From JBCDCY01 sp039180875 (GTDB taxonomy: Bacteria > Pseudomonadota > Alphaproteobacteria > Rhodobacterales > Rhodobacteraceae): a DNA stretch of 64,000 nucleotides. Under the pieces are notes generated by a model that saw only the letters and a list, made by a program, of their open reading frames with translations, did no database searches and had not been told where the DNA came from. Position numbers and translations under genes: made by a program. This document shows positions 34,232-42,992 of the stretch, in pieces. The DNA is taken from positions 62,001 to 126,000 of the forward strand of contig JBCDCY010000002.1 of assembly GCA_039180875.1 (NCBI GenBank). The letters are read 5' to 3'. Every line of letters begins with the position of its first letter. Position 1 is the first letter of the stretch.

Positions 34232-34402
34232 GTGAACGCCTTTCTCGAACCGGGGATGTTGGTGCGCCATCCGAGTGAGCCCGACTGGGGTATCGGCCAG
34301 ATCCAGTCGGTGATCGGCGACCGCATCACCGTGAACTTCCAACATGCCGGCAAGGTCGTCATCGACGGCTCCCGCATCGTCCTTTCGCCCACGACAGACT
34401 AG
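34232..34402 (+). CDS. DUF3553 family small protein
   Basis: A 56-residue protein whose first codon is GTG, eight bases after GAGGAGGG. It reads NAFLEPGMLVRHPSEPDWGIGQIQSVIGDRITVNFQHAGK, matching the DUF3553 family, which is KOW/CarD-like in appearance (a small beta barrel with GxGQIQS). Function is unknown. It is divergent from chpT with a 33-bp gap. Confidence 0.87.
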   Translation: MNAFLEPGMLVRHPSEPDWGIGQIQSVIGDRITVNFQHAGKVVIDGSRIVLSPTTD

Positions 34403-34573
34403 GGCCGCGGGCGGGGTTGGGCGAGCTGGACGCCGCCCACCGCTCTATCATCGGGCGCATCGGTTACCCATTCCCTAACGCGCACGTCAAGCTGCGCGCA
34501 GGCTTGGTTGCGCTTGGCCCTCAGAGGTCCTACGGTCCGCGCCGCTCGCGGAGCAGGGACGGACCGCACGCCG

Positions 34574-35371
34574 ATGATCATGGACGAGGGCCGGTTTACG
34601 GTCCGCCTTGCCGAAACCGACGCCGAGATCCGCGCCGCCCAGCGCCTGCGCTACCGCGTCTTCGTCGAGGAGATGGGGGCGACGCCGAGCGCCGAGGACC
34701 GCGCACTCGGGCTCGAGCGCGACATCTTCGATCCCTATTTCGACCATCTGCTGCTGATCGACCGCGCGGCGCCGTCCGATGCGCTCGACGAGCGGGTGAT
34801 CGGGGTCTATCGGCTGATGCGCGGCTCCGTCGCCCGCACCGGCCGGGGCTTCTACGGCGCGACGGAATACGACCTCTCCGCGCTCGAGGACCAGGGGCGG
34901 GAGACGCTGGAGCTCGGCCGCTCCTGCATCGCACCGGCCTTTCGCGGCGGCATCGCCATGCACCTCCTCTGGATGGGTCTGGCCCGCTATGTGCTGGAGC
35001 GCGATATCCAGATTCTGTTCGGGGTGGCGAGCTTTCACGGCACCGACCTCGAGGCTCTGGCCGGGCCATTGTCGCTCCTGCATCACGAGCATATGGCCCC
35101 GCCGGATCTGCGGGTGCGGGCCCTGCCGCAGCACTATGTCTCGATGGACCGCATGCCGCTCGACCAGATCGACCGCCGGGCGGCGATGCGGGCAACGCCC
35201 TCGCTCATCAAAGGCTATATCCGGCTCGGCGGCTTTGTCGGCGACGGCGCTTATGTCGACCGGTCGTTCAACACCACCGATGTCTGCCTGATCATGGACA
35301 CCACCCGGATGCAGCAGCGCTACCGCGACTACTACACGCGCAACGCCTCGGGCGATCAGGTCGCGGTGTGA
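34574..35371 (+). CDS. olsB: L-ornithine N-alpha-acyltransferase OlsB
   Basis: GNAT-fold enzyme that transfers a 3-hydroxyacyl chain from acyl carrier protein to ornithine, the first step of ornithine-lipid synthesis. The 265-residue protein has RLAETDAEIRAAQRLRYRVFVEEMG, RDIFDPYFDHLLLID, LELGRSCIAPAFRGG, and LLHHEHMAPPDLRVRA. It is followed by olsA 22 bp later, the standard pair. An ATG at 34580 is also possible. The 171 bp upstream hold no gene and presumably the promoter. Confidence 0.93.
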   Translation: MIMDEGRFTVRLAETDAEIRAAQRLRYRVFVEEMGATPSAEDRALGLERDIFDPYFDHLLLIDRAAPSDALDERVIGVYRLMRGSVARTGRGFYGATEYDLSALEDQGRETLELGRSCIAPAFRGGIAMHLLWMGLARYVLERDIQILFGVASFHGTDLEALAGPLSLLHHEHMAPPDLRVRALPQHYVSMDRMPLDQIDRRAAMRATPSLIKGYIRLGGFVGDGAYVDRSFNTTDVCLIMDTTRMQQRYRDYYTRNASGDQVAV

Positions 35372-35393
35372 GCAGGCGCCGGGGCGGCTGAGC

Positions 35394-36233
35394 ATGGCGA
35401 CCTGGAACGGTGCCGATCCCCCGGTGGTGGCGCCGCCGCGCAGCTGGCAGCGGGTGGTAGGCGTGTTCCGCGGCCTTGCCATGTTCCTTGGCACCCTGCC
35501 GCTTTATGCCACCTACGTCCTCGGCATGCGATTGCTGCAGCGGATCTTTCCGTCCTTCCAGTCCTGGCGGGTGACGAAGCGGCTTTGGGGGCGTTGGTGC
35601 CTCTGGTGTTTCGGCGTGCGGCTGGAGCAGCGCGGGACGCCGATGCAGGGGCCGGGCGCGTTGGTGGTGAACCATGCCACCTGGCTCGACATCATCGCCT
35701 TGATGGGGACGGGGCCGCTCTGCTTCGTGGCCAAGGCGGAGGTGCGCCACTGGCCCATCGTCGGGCCGATGGCGGCCTATGGCGGCACGCTGTTCATCGA
35801 GCGCAAGAGCTCCGAGGCCAAGCGCCAGGCGGCGGCGCTGAAGGCCGCGCTCGACGCGCCGGAACGGCTGACATTCTTTCCGGAGGGCACGAGCACCGAC
35901 GGGCGGCGGGTGCTGGAGTTCAAATCCTCCCTCTTCGGCATGTTCTTCGAGGACGACGTGCCGGCGGGCTTGCACGTGCAGCCGGCGACCGTGGTCTACC
36001 GCCCGCCGGCTGGGCAGCCGGAGGGGTTCTTCGGCTGGTGGGCCGACATGCCCTTCTTCAAGAGCGTTTGGGACATCCTCTGCCAGTCCTGGGGGGCGCG
36101 GGTGGTGATCGTGCTGCATCCGCCCCTTGCCGCGGCCGACTTCGCCGATCGGAAGGCGTTGGCGGCGGCAGCGGGTGAGGCGGTGCGCGGCGGCATGGCC
36201 GAGGTCCTCGGCCACCCCGTGCCGTCGGTCTAA
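35394..36233 (+). CDS. olsA: Lyso-ornithine lipid O-acyltransferase OlsA
   Basis: Membrane-bound acyltransferase of the PlsC type that adds the second chain to lyso-ornithine lipid and may also act on lysophosphatidic acid. The 279-residue protein has an N-terminal membrane helix (about residues 24-45), the catalytic HX4D in NHATWLD, GTLFIERK (motif II/III), and FFPEGTSTDG (motif III). Linkage to olsB supports OlsA over a general PlsC. Ornithine lipids replace phospholipids when phosphate is scarce in many alphaproteobacteria; no Pho box was seen. Confidence 0.92.
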   Translation: MATWNGADPPVVAPPRSWQRVVGVFRGLAMFLGTLPLYATYVLGMRLLQRIFPSFQSWRVTKRLWGRWCLWCFGVRLEQRGTPMQGPGALVVNHATWLDIIALMGTGPLCFVAKAEVRHWPIVGPMAAYGGTLFIERKSSEAKRQAAALKAALDAPERLTFFPEGTSTDGRRVLEFKSSLFGMFFEDDVPAGLHVQPATVVYRPPAGQPEGFFGWWADMPFFKSVWDILCQSWGARVVIVLHPPLAAADFADRKALAAAAGEAVRGGMAEVLGHPVPSV

Positions 36234-36327
36234 GCGCCCCGGCGGTGGGAGCGGATCGCGCCCACGCAGCCCCACCCGCCCACCCGCAGCGCGGGCGCGA
36301 TCCTTCGGCCTGTCGGTCGGATCGGAC

Positions 36328-36960
36328 TTAGCGTGCGGCCGTTTCTGTCTTGAGGGCGCTGGCGAGGTCGACGAGCGCCTGGACCGGATCGGCCTGGCCC
36401 CAGATCTCCGGACCTACCGCGAGGAAGTCGATGTGCGGGAGGAGCGGGCGCGCCGTCTCGACCGTCACACCGCCTTCGGCCACCACCGGCAGCTCGATGA
36501 TCTCGCCCCACCAGGCAAAGACATCGGCCTCGACCGAGCGTCCGTCGCCGAGCTCCCCCGGGTCGCCCACCGGGCCGAAGCTGACATAGTCCGCACCGGC
36601 CTCCCCCGCGGCGAGGCCGGCATGGCGGCTGGTGCCGCAGAAGGCGCCGACGGTGAGCTTGGGGCCGAGGGCGCGGCGGGCCTCCCGCACATGGCGCGCG
36701 CCGTCCGGCAAATGCACGCCGTCAAGGCCGAGCTCGCGCACCAGGCGCCAATGCGTGTCGAGGATAAGCGCGACGTCGCGATCGTGGCAGACCGGGCGGA
36801 GCGCCTGGGCGACCGCCGTAAGGCGCCCCTGGTCGGCGGACGCCAGGGCGAGGCGGACGCAGGCGACCAGGCCGGTGTCCAGCAGCGCTGCCAGCCGCAC
36901 TGCAAAGGCCGGGATCTCAACCTCGGGCGGGGTGATCAAGTAGATCTCGGGTGCGGCCAT
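36328..36960 (-). CDS. Thiamine phosphate synthase family protein (ThiE-like)
   Basis: A 210-residue TIM-barrel protein of the ThiE/TenI family. It starts MAAPEIYLITPPEV and shows LDGVHLPDGARHVREARRAL, TVGAFCGTSRHAGLAAGEAGADYVSFGPVGDP and VVAEGGVTVETARPL. The pyrophosphate/phosphate motifs resemble ThiE, but the usual DGVHLGQ glutamine is replaced (HLPDG), so catalysis as true ThiE is uncertain. Its stop-to-start gap with the cupin gene is two bases, so it belongs to the BKACE-lyase-cupin set. Confidence 0.82.
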   Translation of the reverse strand: MAAPEIYLITPPEVEIPAFAVRLAALLDTGLVACVRLALASADQGRLTAVAQALRPVCHDRDVALILDTHWRLVRELGLDGVHLPDGARHVREARRALGPKLTVGAFCGTSRHAGLAAGEAGADYVSFGPVGDPGELGDGRSVEADVFAWWGEIIELPVVAEGGVTVETARPLLPHIDFLAVGPEIWGQADPVQALVDLASALKTETAAR

Positions 36961-36962
36961 CC

Positions 36963-37403
36963 TCAGCCTCCGGCGTTGCGCGGGACCGGGCGCCAGCCGG
37001 CGGGCGCGAGCTCGAACGTCGCGAACTCGAAGCCCGGCGACACGGTGCAGCCCACCAGGGTCCATTCGCCGAGGGAGACGGCGGTTTGCCACCAGCCGGG
37101 CGGCACGATGCATTGGGGCCGCTGGCCGGCGGCGATGTCGGGGCCGAGCATCCGTGCCTCCGCATCGTGGCCGTCGGGCGAGAGCGTCAGCACCAGGGGC
37201 GCGCCCGCGTAGTGGTGCCAGATCTCGGCCGCGTCGATGCGGTGCCATTCCGAGCAATCGCCGGCTTCGAGCAGGTAGTAGATGGCCGTTCCTGCGGCGC
37301 GGTCGCCCTCCGCCGCCTCGGCCCGCCAGGTCTCGGCGTACCAACCGCCCTCGGGGTGGCGGGTGAGGCCCAGGGCCTCGATCATCGCGCGGGCGGTGCT
37401 CAT
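36963..37403 (-). CDS. DUF985/cupin_5 family protein
   Basis: A 146-residue cupin of the DUF985 type: LGLTRHPEGGWYAETWR, TAIYYLLEAGDCSEWHRIDAAEIWHHYAG, PDIAAGQRPQCIVPPGWWQTAVSLGEWTLVGCTVSPGFEFATFEL. The HPEGGWY start and PGFEF end are family marks. The chemistry is unknown; some members bind sugars or metals. ATG overlaps the lyase stop, so it is translationally coupled. Confidence 0.92.
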   Translation of the reverse strand: MSTARAMIEALGLTRHPEGGWYAETWRAEAAEGDRAAGTAIYYLLEAGDCSEWHRIDAAEIWHHYAGAPLVLTLSPDGHDAEARMLGPDIAAGQRPQCIVPPGWWQTAVSLGEWTLVGCTVSPGFEFATFELAPAGWRPVPRNAGG

Positions 37404-38734
37404 GGCAGGGTCTCCCTCACCTCGCGGACGAAGGCATCGGCGATCGCCGGGGCCTCGCCGATATAGCCGGCAGGGTCGAAGACCTGGTCCCAGTCGATGG
37501 GCATCGTCGTCTCCTCTGCCAAGAGGGTGCGGAGCGGCCGGCCCTCCGTCCCCACCCGCTGGCAGGCGGTTTTGACCAGAGCCTGCGCCTCCGGCCGCGG
37601 CATGTGGGCGGCGAGGGCGAAGGTGGCGGCCTCGGCCAGCATCAGATCCTGGGTGGCTGCGATATTGGCGCGCATTCGCTCGGGTGCGGCCGCAAGCGTC
37701 TCCGCCAACGCCACCGCGTGGCGGAGCGCGGCGCCGGCGGCGATCAGCATCGGCGGCAGGGTGAGCCATTCCTGCATCCAGGCCGCCCCGTCGCGCTCCT
37801 GCCCGTGCAGCATGGCCTGGTGGAGCGCGCCCACAAGGCTGGCGTTCTGCCGGGCGAGGGCGACGACGGTCTCGGCCAAGACCGGGTTGGCCTTGTGGGG
37901 CATTGTGGACGAACTGCCGGCGGCGGCGACCGTGACCTCCGCCACCTCGGTCTGGCCGAGGGCCGTGATGTCGCCTGCCATCTTGCCGAGGGACCCGGTG
38001 GTGAGGGCGAGCCAGCCGCCGAGCTCCGCCATCGTGTCGCGGCTCGCGTGCCAGGGGAGGGGGGCGAGGCCGAGGTCGAGCTCCGCCGCCAGCCCCTCCG
38101 CCACCTGCCGGGCCTTCGGGCCCATGGCGGCGTTGGTGCCGGAGGCGCCGGCGAGGCTGAGCACCAGCAGCCGCGGGCGCAACTCCGCCAGGCGCTGGCG
38201 TTGGCGCAGCAGCGGCGCACCCCAGACCGCGATCTTCGCGCCAAGGGTGGTGGGCGTGGCCATCCGGCTCCAGGTCCGGGCGGCCATCACCGTGGCGCGG
38301 TGGGCCTCCGCCTGGTTCGCCAGCGCGCGGAGGACGGCCCCAATCCGGCCTTCGAGCAGCGCCAGGACCGGTCGAAGCTGTAGGACGAGCGCCGTGTCGG
38401 CGACGTCTTGTGAGGTCGCGCCCCAATGGACGTAGGGGGCGACATCGGTCGTAAGATGTTCGCGAAACGCCGCCACTAGGGAGGGGGCGGTGATCGCGTT
38501 CTGGGCGACCCCCGGCGCGATCTGGGCGGGGTCGAGGACGACGCCGCCCGATGCCTCGGCGATGACCTCGGCGGCTGCCATCGGGATGAGGCCGAGCCGG
38601 CCCTGCACGGCGGCCAAGGCGCCCTCGAACCGCAGCATGGCGGCGAGGGTGGCGGCATCGCCCAGGGCGGCCGCGACCTCCGCATCGCCGAACAGGCCCG
38701 CCCGGAGCGCGCCGTCATAGGGAGAAGCCGCCAT
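37400..38734 (-). CDS. Lyase of the PcaB/adenylosuccinate-lyase superfamily
   Basis: A 444-residue homotetrameric-type lyase/cycloisomerase. The superfamily signature is GSSSTMPHKANPVLAE, with VHWGATSQDVADTALVLQLR and WMQEWLTLP. The overall shape (AGLFGDAEVAAALGD start) is closest to 3-carboxy-cis,cis-muconate cycloisomerase (PcaB), but pcaC, pcaD and pcaG/H are not nearby. Linkage to a BKACE enzyme, cupin and ThiE-like protein suggests a different pathway. It ends overlapping the cupin start. Confidence 0.84.
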   Translation of the reverse strand: MAASPYDGALRAGLFGDAEVAAALGDAATLAAMLRFEGALAAVQGRLGLIPMAAAEVIAEASGGVVLDPAQIAPGVAQNAITAPSLVAAFREHLTTDVAPYVHWGATSQDVADTALVLQLRPVLALLEGRIGAVLRALANQAEAHRATVMAARTWSRMATPTTLGAKIAVWGAPLLRQRQRLAELRPRLLVLSLAGASGTNAAMGPKARQVAEGLAAELDLGLAPLPWHASRDTMAELGGWLALTTGSLGKMAGDITALGQTEVAEVTVAAAGSSSTMPHKANPVLAETVVALARQNASLVGALHQAMLHGQERDGAAWMQEWLTLPPMLIAAGAALRHAVALAETLAAAPERMRANIAATQDLMLAEAATFALAAHMPRPEAQALVKTACQRVGTEGRPLRTLLAEETTMPIDWDQVFDPAGYIGEAPAIADAFVREVRETLP

Positions 38735-38735
38735 G

Positions 38736-39578
38736 TCAGCCCGGCTGGGCGAGGCCCAGGATCTCGCGCGCCTGCTGCCACGTGGCGACGGGGCGGTCGT
38801 ACTTGGCGCAGATCTCCGCCGTCCGCGCGACCAGGGCGGCGTTCGAGGGGGCGAGGGTCTCGCGATCGAGGCGCACGTTGTCCTCGAGCCCGGTCCGCGC
38901 GTGCCCCCCCATCTCGATGCACCACTCGTTGAGCGTGATCTGGTAGCGCCCGATGCCGGCGCCGCACCACGTCGCCTCCGGCATCAGGCGCGTCGTCGTC
39001 TCCACGAAGAACTCGAAGGCCAGGCGATCGACCGGCATCGCGTTCTTCACGCCCATCACGAACTGGATGTGCACCGGGGCCTTCAATCGGCCATCCTTCG
39101 CCATCGCGGCAGACTGGAAAATATGTGAGAGATCAAAGGCCTCCACCTCTGGCTTCACGTCGTTCTCGCGCATCTCGGCGGCAAGCCAGTCGACCAGATC
39201 GGGTGGGTTCTCATAGACCCGGGTCGGGAAGTTGTTGGAGCCGACGGTGAGGGAGGCCATGTCGGGCGCTAGCGGCAGCATCCCGCCCCGTTCCTTGCCG
39301 GCGCCGGAGCGGCCGCCGGTCGACAACTGCACGATCATGCCGGGGCAGTGCCGCTCGATCCCCTCCTTCAGCCGCGCGAATTTCTCGGGGTCCGACGACG
39401 GCGACTGATCCTCGTTCCGCACGTGGCAGTGGGCGATGGTGGCGCCGGCCTCGAAGGCGGCCTGGGTCGACTCGATCTGTTCGGCGATGGTGATGGGCAC
39501 CGCGGGGTTGTCTTCCTTCCGGGGTAGCGACCCGGTGATGGCGACGCAGATGATGCAGGGATTGGCGGCGTCTGGCAT
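38736..39578 (-). CDS. BKACE-family beta-keto acid cleavage enzyme
   Basis: A 280-residue TIM-barrel enzyme (formerly DUF849), which condenses a beta-keto acid with acetyl-CoA and splits it. Zinc ligands appear as AHCHVR (His-x-His) and later as His/Glu in VHIQFVMGVKNAMP and NEWCIEMGGHARTGLEDN. VSLSTGGRSG-like residues appear as QLSTGGRSGAGKERGGML. The family includes 3-keto-5-aminohexanoate (Kce) and carnitine-derived 3-dehydrocarnitine cleavage; specificity cannot be assigned. Its stop precedes the lyase ATG by one base, so the four genes form one unit. Confidence 0.93.
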   Translation of the reverse strand: MPDAANPCIICVAITGSLPRKEDNPAVPITIAEQIESTQAAFEAGATIAHCHVRNEDQSPSSDPEKFARLKEGIERHCPGMIVQLSTGGRSGAGKERGGMLPLAPDMASLTVGSNNFPTRVYENPPDLVDWLAAEMRENDVKPEVEAFDLSHIFQSAAMAKDGRLKAPVHIQFVMGVKNAMPVDRLAFEFFVETTTRLMPEATWCGAGIGRYQITLNEWCIEMGGHARTGLEDNVRLDRETLAPSNAALVARTAEICAKYDRPVATWQQAREILGLAQPG

Positions 39579-39710
39579 GGCTTCCCTTAGGCTCCCCGAT
39601 GGCGCGGTCGCCCGGCACTATACGCCCGCCGGCCCGGGTCGCAACGCGCCGGCGATGGGCGGGGCGCCGGGGATGTGCTTCAAGGGGTGAGTGGCGCAGA
39701 GGAGCACACG

Positions 39711-41498
39711 ATGACCTTCACCACCCGGCCAGAGATCAAGGGGACGTTCGGCGTCGTCACCACGACCCACTGGCTCGCCTCCGCCGTCGGCATGAAGCTG
39801 CTGGAGGAGGGCGGCAACGCCTTCGATGCCGCGGTCGCCGCCGGCCTGGTGCTGAGCGTGGTGGAGCCGCATCTGAACGGCCCCCTCGGCGATCTGCCGA
39901 TCCTCGCCTGGCGGGCGGGGGAGGAGGTGCCGCAGGTCATCTGCGCCCAGGGGGTGGCGCCCGCGGGCCTCACCATTGCTCATTGCCGCCGGGAGGGGCT
40001 GGATCACATTCCCGGCGCCGGGCTGCTCGCCACCGTGGTGCCGGGGGCCTTCGACGGCTGGATGCAGCTCTTGCGGGACTGGGGCACGCGGCCGCTCCGC
40101 GACGTGCTGGCGCCGGCGCTGCATTATGCCGAGGCCGGCCATCCGCTGCTGCCCCGGGTCGCCGCGACCATCGAGGGCCAGGCTGCGTTCTTTCGCGCGG
40201 AATGGCCGAGCTCCGCCGCCACCTGGTTGCCGCGGGACGAGGCGCCGGCGCCCTGGAGCCTCTTTCGCAACCCCGATCTCGCGGCGACCTGGCGGCGTCT
40301 ATTGGCGGAGGCCGAGGGCGCGCGCGGGCGAGAGGCTGGGATCCAGGCGGCGCGCACGGCCTTCTACCGCGGCTTCGTGGCTGAGACGATCGGCGATTGG
40401 CTGGCGGGTGCGGAGCTCGCCGACGCCACCGGGACACGCCGTCGCGGTGTGCTGAGCGCCGATGACATGGCTGCCTGGTCGGCGACCGTCGAGCCGGCGG
40501 TCGCGGGGGGCTACCGGGACTGGACGCTCTGGAAGACCGGGCCGTGGGGGCAGGGGCCCGCCCTCCTCCAGGCGCTCGGTATTCTGGAGGCGGTGGGCCT
40601 CGACGGCGTCGACCTGGAGGGCCCGGACTTCGTGCATCTGGTCATCGAGGCGTTGAAGCTCGCCCTCGCCGATCGGGAGGCGTTCTACGGCGATCCCGAG
40701 GGGGCGGAGATCCCGCTGGCGGCCCTGCTGTCGCGGGACCATGGGGCCGAGCGTGCGGCGCTGATCGGGCAACGCGCCTCCCGCGAGCAGCGGCCGAGCG
40801 TCCTCCCAGGCTACGAGGCTTGGGCCGAGGCGGCGGTGGGTCGGGCTGCGCGGGTCGCCGCGGCGGCCGGTCCGGGGGCGGGGGAGCCGACCATGGCCCA
40901 CCTCGCCCGCCGGCCCGGGGACACGGTGCATCTCGACGTCATCGACCGCTGGGGGAACATGGTGTCGGCCACGCCGTCGGGCGGCTGGCTGCAATCCTCT
41001 CCCGTCGTGCCGGGGCTCGGCATGGCGCTCAACACCAGGGCCCAGATGTTCTGGTTGGAGGAGGGGCTCGCCTCCTCCCTCGCGCCGGGCCGGCGGCCGC
41101 GGACGACGCTCTCACCCTCCATGGCGCGGGGACCGGACGGCACGCGCCTCGCCTTCGGCACCCCGGGCGGCGATCAGCAGGACCAGTGGCAGCTGGTGTT
41201 CTTCCTCCGCCACGTGCACGGGATGCGGGACCTGCAGCGGGCGATCGACGCGCCGCTCTTTCACACCCAGCACATGCAGTCGTCGTTCGACCCGCGGGTG
41301 GCGCGGCCGGGCCATCTGATGGTGGAGCCGGGCCTCGGTGAGGCGACGATCGGTGCACTCACGGCCCGGGGCCATGAGGTGGAGGTGGCCGCCCCCTGGT
41401 CCGTCGGCCGCCTGACCGCCGCCGCCCGCGACCCCGACGGCCTGCTGCGTGCCGCGGCGACGCCACGCCTGATGCAGGCCTACGCCACGGGCCGCTGA
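39711..41498 (+). CDS. Gamma-glutamyltransferase family protein, cytoplasmic type
   Basis: A 595-residue Ntn hydrolase that would self-process into two subunits. The large-subunit part has HWLASAVGMKLLEEGGNAFDAAVAAGLVLSVVEPH, and the small subunit starts at GDTVHLDVIDRWGNMVSATPSGG, where Thr is the likely nucleophile and replaces the usual TTH with TVH. C-terminal GRRPRTTLSPSM and GTPGGDQQDQWQ are family marks. No signal peptide is visible (MTFTTRPEIKGTFG), so it is probably cytoplasmic. GGAG lies seven bases before the ATG. It diverges from the BKACE gene. Cyanuric/acyl-amide or glutathione substrates are possible. Confidence 0.9.
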   Translation: MTFTTRPEIKGTFGVVTTTHWLASAVGMKLLEEGGNAFDAAVAAGLVLSVVEPHLNGPLGDLPILAWRAGEEVPQVICAQGVAPAGLTIAHCRREGLDHIPGAGLLATVVPGAFDGWMQLLRDWGTRPLRDVLAPALHYAEAGHPLLPRVAATIEGQAAFFRAEWPSSAATWLPRDEAPAPWSLFRNPDLAATWRRLLAEAEGARGREAGIQAARTAFYRGFVAETIGDWLAGAELADATGTRRRGVLSADDMAAWSATVEPAVAGGYRDWTLWKTGPWGQGPALLQALGILEAVGLDGVDLEGPDFVHLVIEALKLALADREAFYGDPEGAEIPLAALLSRDHGAERAALIGQRASREQRPSVLPGYEAWAEAAVGRAARVAAAAGPGAGEPTMAHLARRPGDTVHLDVIDRWGNMVSATPSGGWLQSSPVVPGLGMALNTRAQMFWLEEGLASSLAPGRRPRTTLSPSMARGPDGTRLAFGTPGGDQQDQWQLVFFLRHVHGMRDLQRAIDAPLFHTQHMQSSFDPRVARPGHLMVEPGLGEATIGALTARGHEVEVAAPWSVGRLTAAARDPDGLLRAAATPRLMQAYATGR

Positions 41499-41739
41499 GG
41501 GGGCCGTGAGGAAATTGTGGCGCGTCCCGCGCCGCGCCTTTTCCGACGTCTTGGCGGACGTGATTGTGCTGGTAGGAGGCGTCGGCATCTCCGACATACC
41601 GGCGCGAGCAGTGCGACGGCGCGACGGCCTGGAACGTCTGCTGAGAGCTCATTTTGCACATTGCAGCAGTGCATACTGCCCAGCGTTGCACAGCAAATGT
41701 TCTTGTTTTATTCTAGCCCTAGATCAGGGAGACAGCGCA

Positions 41740-42132
41740 ATGTCAGTCATCAGCCATGTTACTCTAGGTACCAACGATACCGAACGATCCGCTCGCTTCT
41801 ACGATGAGGTTCTTGGTGTGTTGGGCTTCAAGCGCTTACCGAAGCCACCAGGCAAACCGCTGGCTTATGAAAGAGGCGGCATGCCGACAGTTTACCTTTA
41901 TTCACCGGAAGATGGTCGCCCGGCGACTTGGGGAAACGGAACCCATATAGCATTCGTTGCTGATACACAGGAGGCCGTCAAAGGCTTCCACGAAGCTGCA
42001 CTACGTTTGGGCGGAAGCTCGGCTGGCGAACCCGGCCCACGCCCACATTACGGCAAAAACTACTACGCTGCTTACGTTCGGGACCCTGATGGCAATAAAC
42101 TGCAAGCAGTGTGCTACGCGGCCACTGATTGA
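41740..42132 (+). CDS. VOC-family (glyoxalase-like) protein in a low-G+C patch
   Basis: A 130-residue vicinal-oxygen-chelate protein. It begins MSVISHVTLGTNDTERSARFYDEVLGVLGFKR (first half-fold) and ends YVRDPDGNKLQAVCY, a standard VOC metal-site motif, with HIAFVADTQEAVKGFHEAALRLGG between. A ribosome site AGGGAGA lies seven bases before the ATG. The gene is visibly lower in G+C than its neighbours (41821-42000 counts 99 G+C of 180, 55%). Codon choice also differs, so recent acquisition is likely. Substrate unknown. Confidence 0.92.
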   Translation: MSVISHVTLGTNDTERSARFYDEVLGVLGFKRLPKPPGKPLAYERGGMPTVYLYSPEDGRPATWGNGTHIAFVADTQEAVKGFHEAALRLGGSSAGEPGPRPHYGKNYYAAYVRDPDGNKLQAVCYAATD

Positions 42133-42155
42133 AGTAGGCAGGAGCTGTTATGGAC

Positions 42156-42179
42156 GTCCGCTTCGTCCCGAAAGCGGAC
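42156..42179. repeat. Perfect 8-bp-stem hairpin after the VOC gene
   Basis: GTCCGCTT pairs with AAGCGGAC around an 8-nt loop. The minus-strand reading through it starts MSAFGTKRTS, a phrase I recall from many short spurious proteins in Rhizobiales genomes. It therefore looks like a copy of a rhizobial palindromic repeat. It may also terminate transcription of the VOC gene. Origin rests on memory, not a search. Confidence 0.6.
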
Positions 42180-42225
42180 AACGAACGCCGCCGCCCGCCC
42201 TGCCGATCCTAGGGTCCGCTTCCCC

Positions 42226-42891
42226 TCACTCCACCATGTCGAGGGCTTCGAGTTGGAGTTGGTAGCCGTCGACGATGTGGGCGACGATGGCGTCCATGGC
42301 GACGGTGGCGTCGCCTGTCGCGACGGCGTCGGCCAGGGCCATGTGGTCGCCGAGGGATTTGGAGAGGTCGACCTTCTCGATCGCGGCGAACAGCTGGTAG
42401 GCAACCGCCCGGTTCCAGATCATGTCAAACATTTCAAGGAGGTAGCGGTTGCCGGCCAGGGCCACGAGTTGGCGGTGGATGGCGCGGTTGGCGTCGAAGT
42501 AGTTAGCGACGGTCTTCGACTGGATGTCCTCTTCGCGGATGATGGTGCGGCGCAGGGTCTCGAGATCCGCCTCGTCCCGAGCCACGGCGAGGATGCGGAT
42601 GGCCTGGCCCTCGATGGCGGCGCGGGCCTGGTAGAGCTCCTTGATCTCCGGCGCCGAGAGCCGGTGCAGCTTGAAGCCGCCGCGGGCCGAGGTGACCAGG
42701 ATGCCGTCCTGCTCCAGCCGCAGCAGGGCCTCGCGCACCGGCGTGCGGCTGATCTGCAGCTCGGCCGCCAAACGCTCCTGCACCAGGCGATCGTCGGCGC
42801 CGATATCGCCCTTGATGATTGCGTCGAGGATCTCGTCGTAGACCGCATCGGCGAGGCGTGTGCGCTCTGTCCTGACGCTCTTTAGGGCCAC
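42226..42891 (-). CDS. GntR-family regulator with FCD domain
   Basis: A 221-residue transcription factor. The N-terminal winged helix reads RLADAVYDEILDAIIKGDIGADDRLVQERLAAELQISRTPVREALLRLEQDG, textbook FadR/GntR. The C-terminal helical FCD domain contains the metal-ligand Asp/His pattern around YFDANRAIHRQLVALAGN and later His in DHMALADAV, used for small-acid effectors. It starts with GTG after AAAGGAA. It diverges from the glx genes, with a palindrome in between, so it probably controls them and itself. Confidence 0.94.
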   Translation of the reverse strand: MALKSVRTERTRLADAVYDEILDAIIKGDIGADDRLVQERLAAELQISRTPVREALLRLEQDGILVTSARGGFKLHRLSAPEIKELYQARAAIEGQAIRILAVARDEADLETLRRTIIREEDIQSKTVANYFDANRAIHRQLVALAGNRYLLEMFDMIWNRAVAYQLFAAIEKVDLSKSLGDHMALADAVATGDATVAMDAIVAHIVDGYQLQLEALDMVE

Positions 42892-42992
42892 GCGCGGGGT
42901 TCCTTTGCTCTGCCTCTTGGATGCGCGATGCTATCCAGGCGCGGGCGCGGGCCGCAATGCGACGGCTTTGCGGTTGCGCCAATATTGGATAC

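Noticed and set aside
36961..37100. Thiamine riboswitch before the ThiE-like gene
   Set aside because: The upstream sequence is the coding end of the cupin gene and no THI-box pattern was seen.
41978..42181. A 67-residue minus-strand protein starting MSAFGTKRTS
   Set aside because: It overlaps the VOC gene and begins inside a palindrome; I regard it as a spurious product of a repeat.
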